Shown here piece by piece: positions 62,850-64,000 of a DNA stretch of 64,000 nt. Positions within the stretch are counted from its first letter, which is position 1; every line of letters begins with the position of its first letter. The stretch covers positions 4,094,013 through 4,158,012 of the forward strand of contig CP034995.1 of the NCBI GenBank assembly GCA_004026145.2, given 5' to 3'. Under the pieces are notes generated by a model. It had not been told where the DNA came from and made no database searches. It saw nothing but the letters and a program-made list of their open reading frames with translations. The translations under genes were made by a program, and so were the position numbers. The DNA comes from Takifugu bimaculatus (taxonomy: Eukaryota; Chordata; Actinopteri; Tetraodontiformes; Tetraodontidae).

Positions 62850-64000
62850 TATATATTTTTGGAAAGGTTTTTGTCATGTCAGATCATCAAATTCCTTCTC
62901 ATTGCGAGACTCTGAGCGTGTGACCAGCCTCCAACGGCCAGATCATTTGCTTCCATGATCCGGAACACCTGGAAAGTGAGCTGACACTCACAAACACAAG
63001 CGCATGACCACAACTATCCCAGCGTCTGTCTGTGCCGTGTCCCGGTGGCAGACTTGTAAAGCTGGGGCTGCGCTCAGTCTTGGTCAGACAGGTTTTATGA
63101 CACCGACTCTGTCATTGCTGTGTACCCTCCTCCTCCTACGAGCTCGCTGTCCCCCCCGGGGGCCTCCGCTTGCCAGCTGTTTCCCTGAGGTGCTGCTGGC
63201 ACTTTGACCAACAGAAGAGGATGCTTCTGTCTTCGTTTGGCTACGCTTTTGTCGAGAAGGGCCACGTTGCGAGGCTCGCCTAAGTGTGTATTGCTGCAGA
63301 AATTACAGTGCACCTCTGGCTCCAGGCTGACACAACATAAATCTGCTTGACCTTTAACTCTAGACCTTTAATTTAGGAATTCCAAACTAATTGCTTTACA
63401 ATTTCACAGAAACAAAGAAAAGGCATCTTTGGTGGCGTGGACTGGATTTTCTAAGGCACATTATCCTCATCTTTTTCTTTTTTTTGACTGTCTCGACTCG
63501 ACAAATTGGGAACTGCTTGTTGCTGTCATTCACACTGACACCGCCTGTAGACCTCTCCAGGCTGTGCTGATCGCACTCTCGCGGCCTTCCCCAGCATCTG
63601 GCCTCGCCGTTCTGACTGACATTTCACATTCTGCAGCTTCGTAGCGATTCTTGCGACAACCGTCTCAAAACGAAAATACCGACCTCTGAGGTTATTGACT
63701 ACTTTACTGTTTCCTGTTGTAAAGATAATTGCAGATGTTCCAGGATGGGGGTGTGGTGGAAGTCTCTGAGATACTTTGAGGGTTAGGACATTTTTTGAGC
63801 CAGGCAAATGTCTGACTTCTTGTCATAAATCTCTCGCCTTGAATTCATAAGTGTCCTCTTACATTTACAAGTCAGAGTCTGCGTACCTGTTGCCAAGTGT
63901 GCGTACGTGGTATAAAACAAAAGGCTGTTGTGCTTCAGAGTGTGTGACTATCATTATAAAGACATTGTTCATATGGGATTATTGGATTTTTAGGCTCAGG
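62850..64000. other. Right flank, no gene supported
   Basis: Nothing recognisable apart from a TATA-like GTATAAAAC at 63910-63918 close to the window edge, which might belong to a gene further right on the plus strand. Confidence 0.35.

Overview
The window is vertebrate nuclear DNA, almost certainly from a teleost fish. The genes are split by GT-AG introns, many of them only 80-600 bp long, and encode vertebrate-specific families (ecto-ADP-ribosyltransferases, TRIM/SPRY, VWA7, group XIIB phospholipase). Between them lie the usual fish debris: LINE 3' ends, a tRNA-type SINE, a hAT-like MITE and an ATCT microsatellite. No species is claimed.

Layout. 1-3.7 kb (-): 5' part of a VWA7-like gene that runs off the left edge. 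5.4-6.4 kb (-) and 9.3-10.2 kb (+): two head-to-head ecto-ADP-ribosyltransferase (ART) genes, with a membrane-anchor exon pair between them at 7.17-7.55 kb. 10.7-13.0 kb (-): a RING/B-box/coiled-coil/PRY-SPRY TRIM gene. 13-15.4 kb: repeats. 15.4-22.1 kb (-): arhgdia. 22.7-24.6 kb (-): alyref. 26.7-34.9 kb (+): p4hb. 35.6-37.0 kb (+): ppp1r27. 37.2-37.8 kb (-): anapc11. 39.8-41.3 kb (+): pla2g12b. 41.9-48.6 kb (-): two tandem ZNF318-like genes without zinc fingers, one ending in a four-copy exon array. 49.6-53.9 kb (-): a secernin gene. 54-64 kb: no gene I can support, one 875-bp MITE, one LINE tail and some GC-rich stretches.

The centre (arhgdia, alyref, p4hb, ppp1r27, anapc11) is the gene set that sits together on human 17q25.3, here with changed relative orientations. 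The genes have separate roles: Rho GTPase sequestration, mRNA export, ER disulfide formation, PP1 regulation and the APC/C RING subunit. p4hb ends in HDEL and pla2g12b in KDEL, so both are probably ER-retrieved.

The main structural observation is a recurring defect. Five coding exons in four genes (TRIM, arhgdia, p4hb and two places in the second ZNF318-like gene) are one base too long. In each case the extra base falls in a run of identical bases, and removing it restores both the family reading frame and the splice phase. Single-copy housekeeping genes are hit, so I favour assembly or sequencing insertions over pseudogenes. The most biologically unusual items are the tandem array of phase-0 exons at 42.0-42.8 kb, the ART pair whose R-S-E catalytic motifs have decayed to different degrees, and the phase-compatible alternative membrane-anchor exons upstream of the plus-strand ART.
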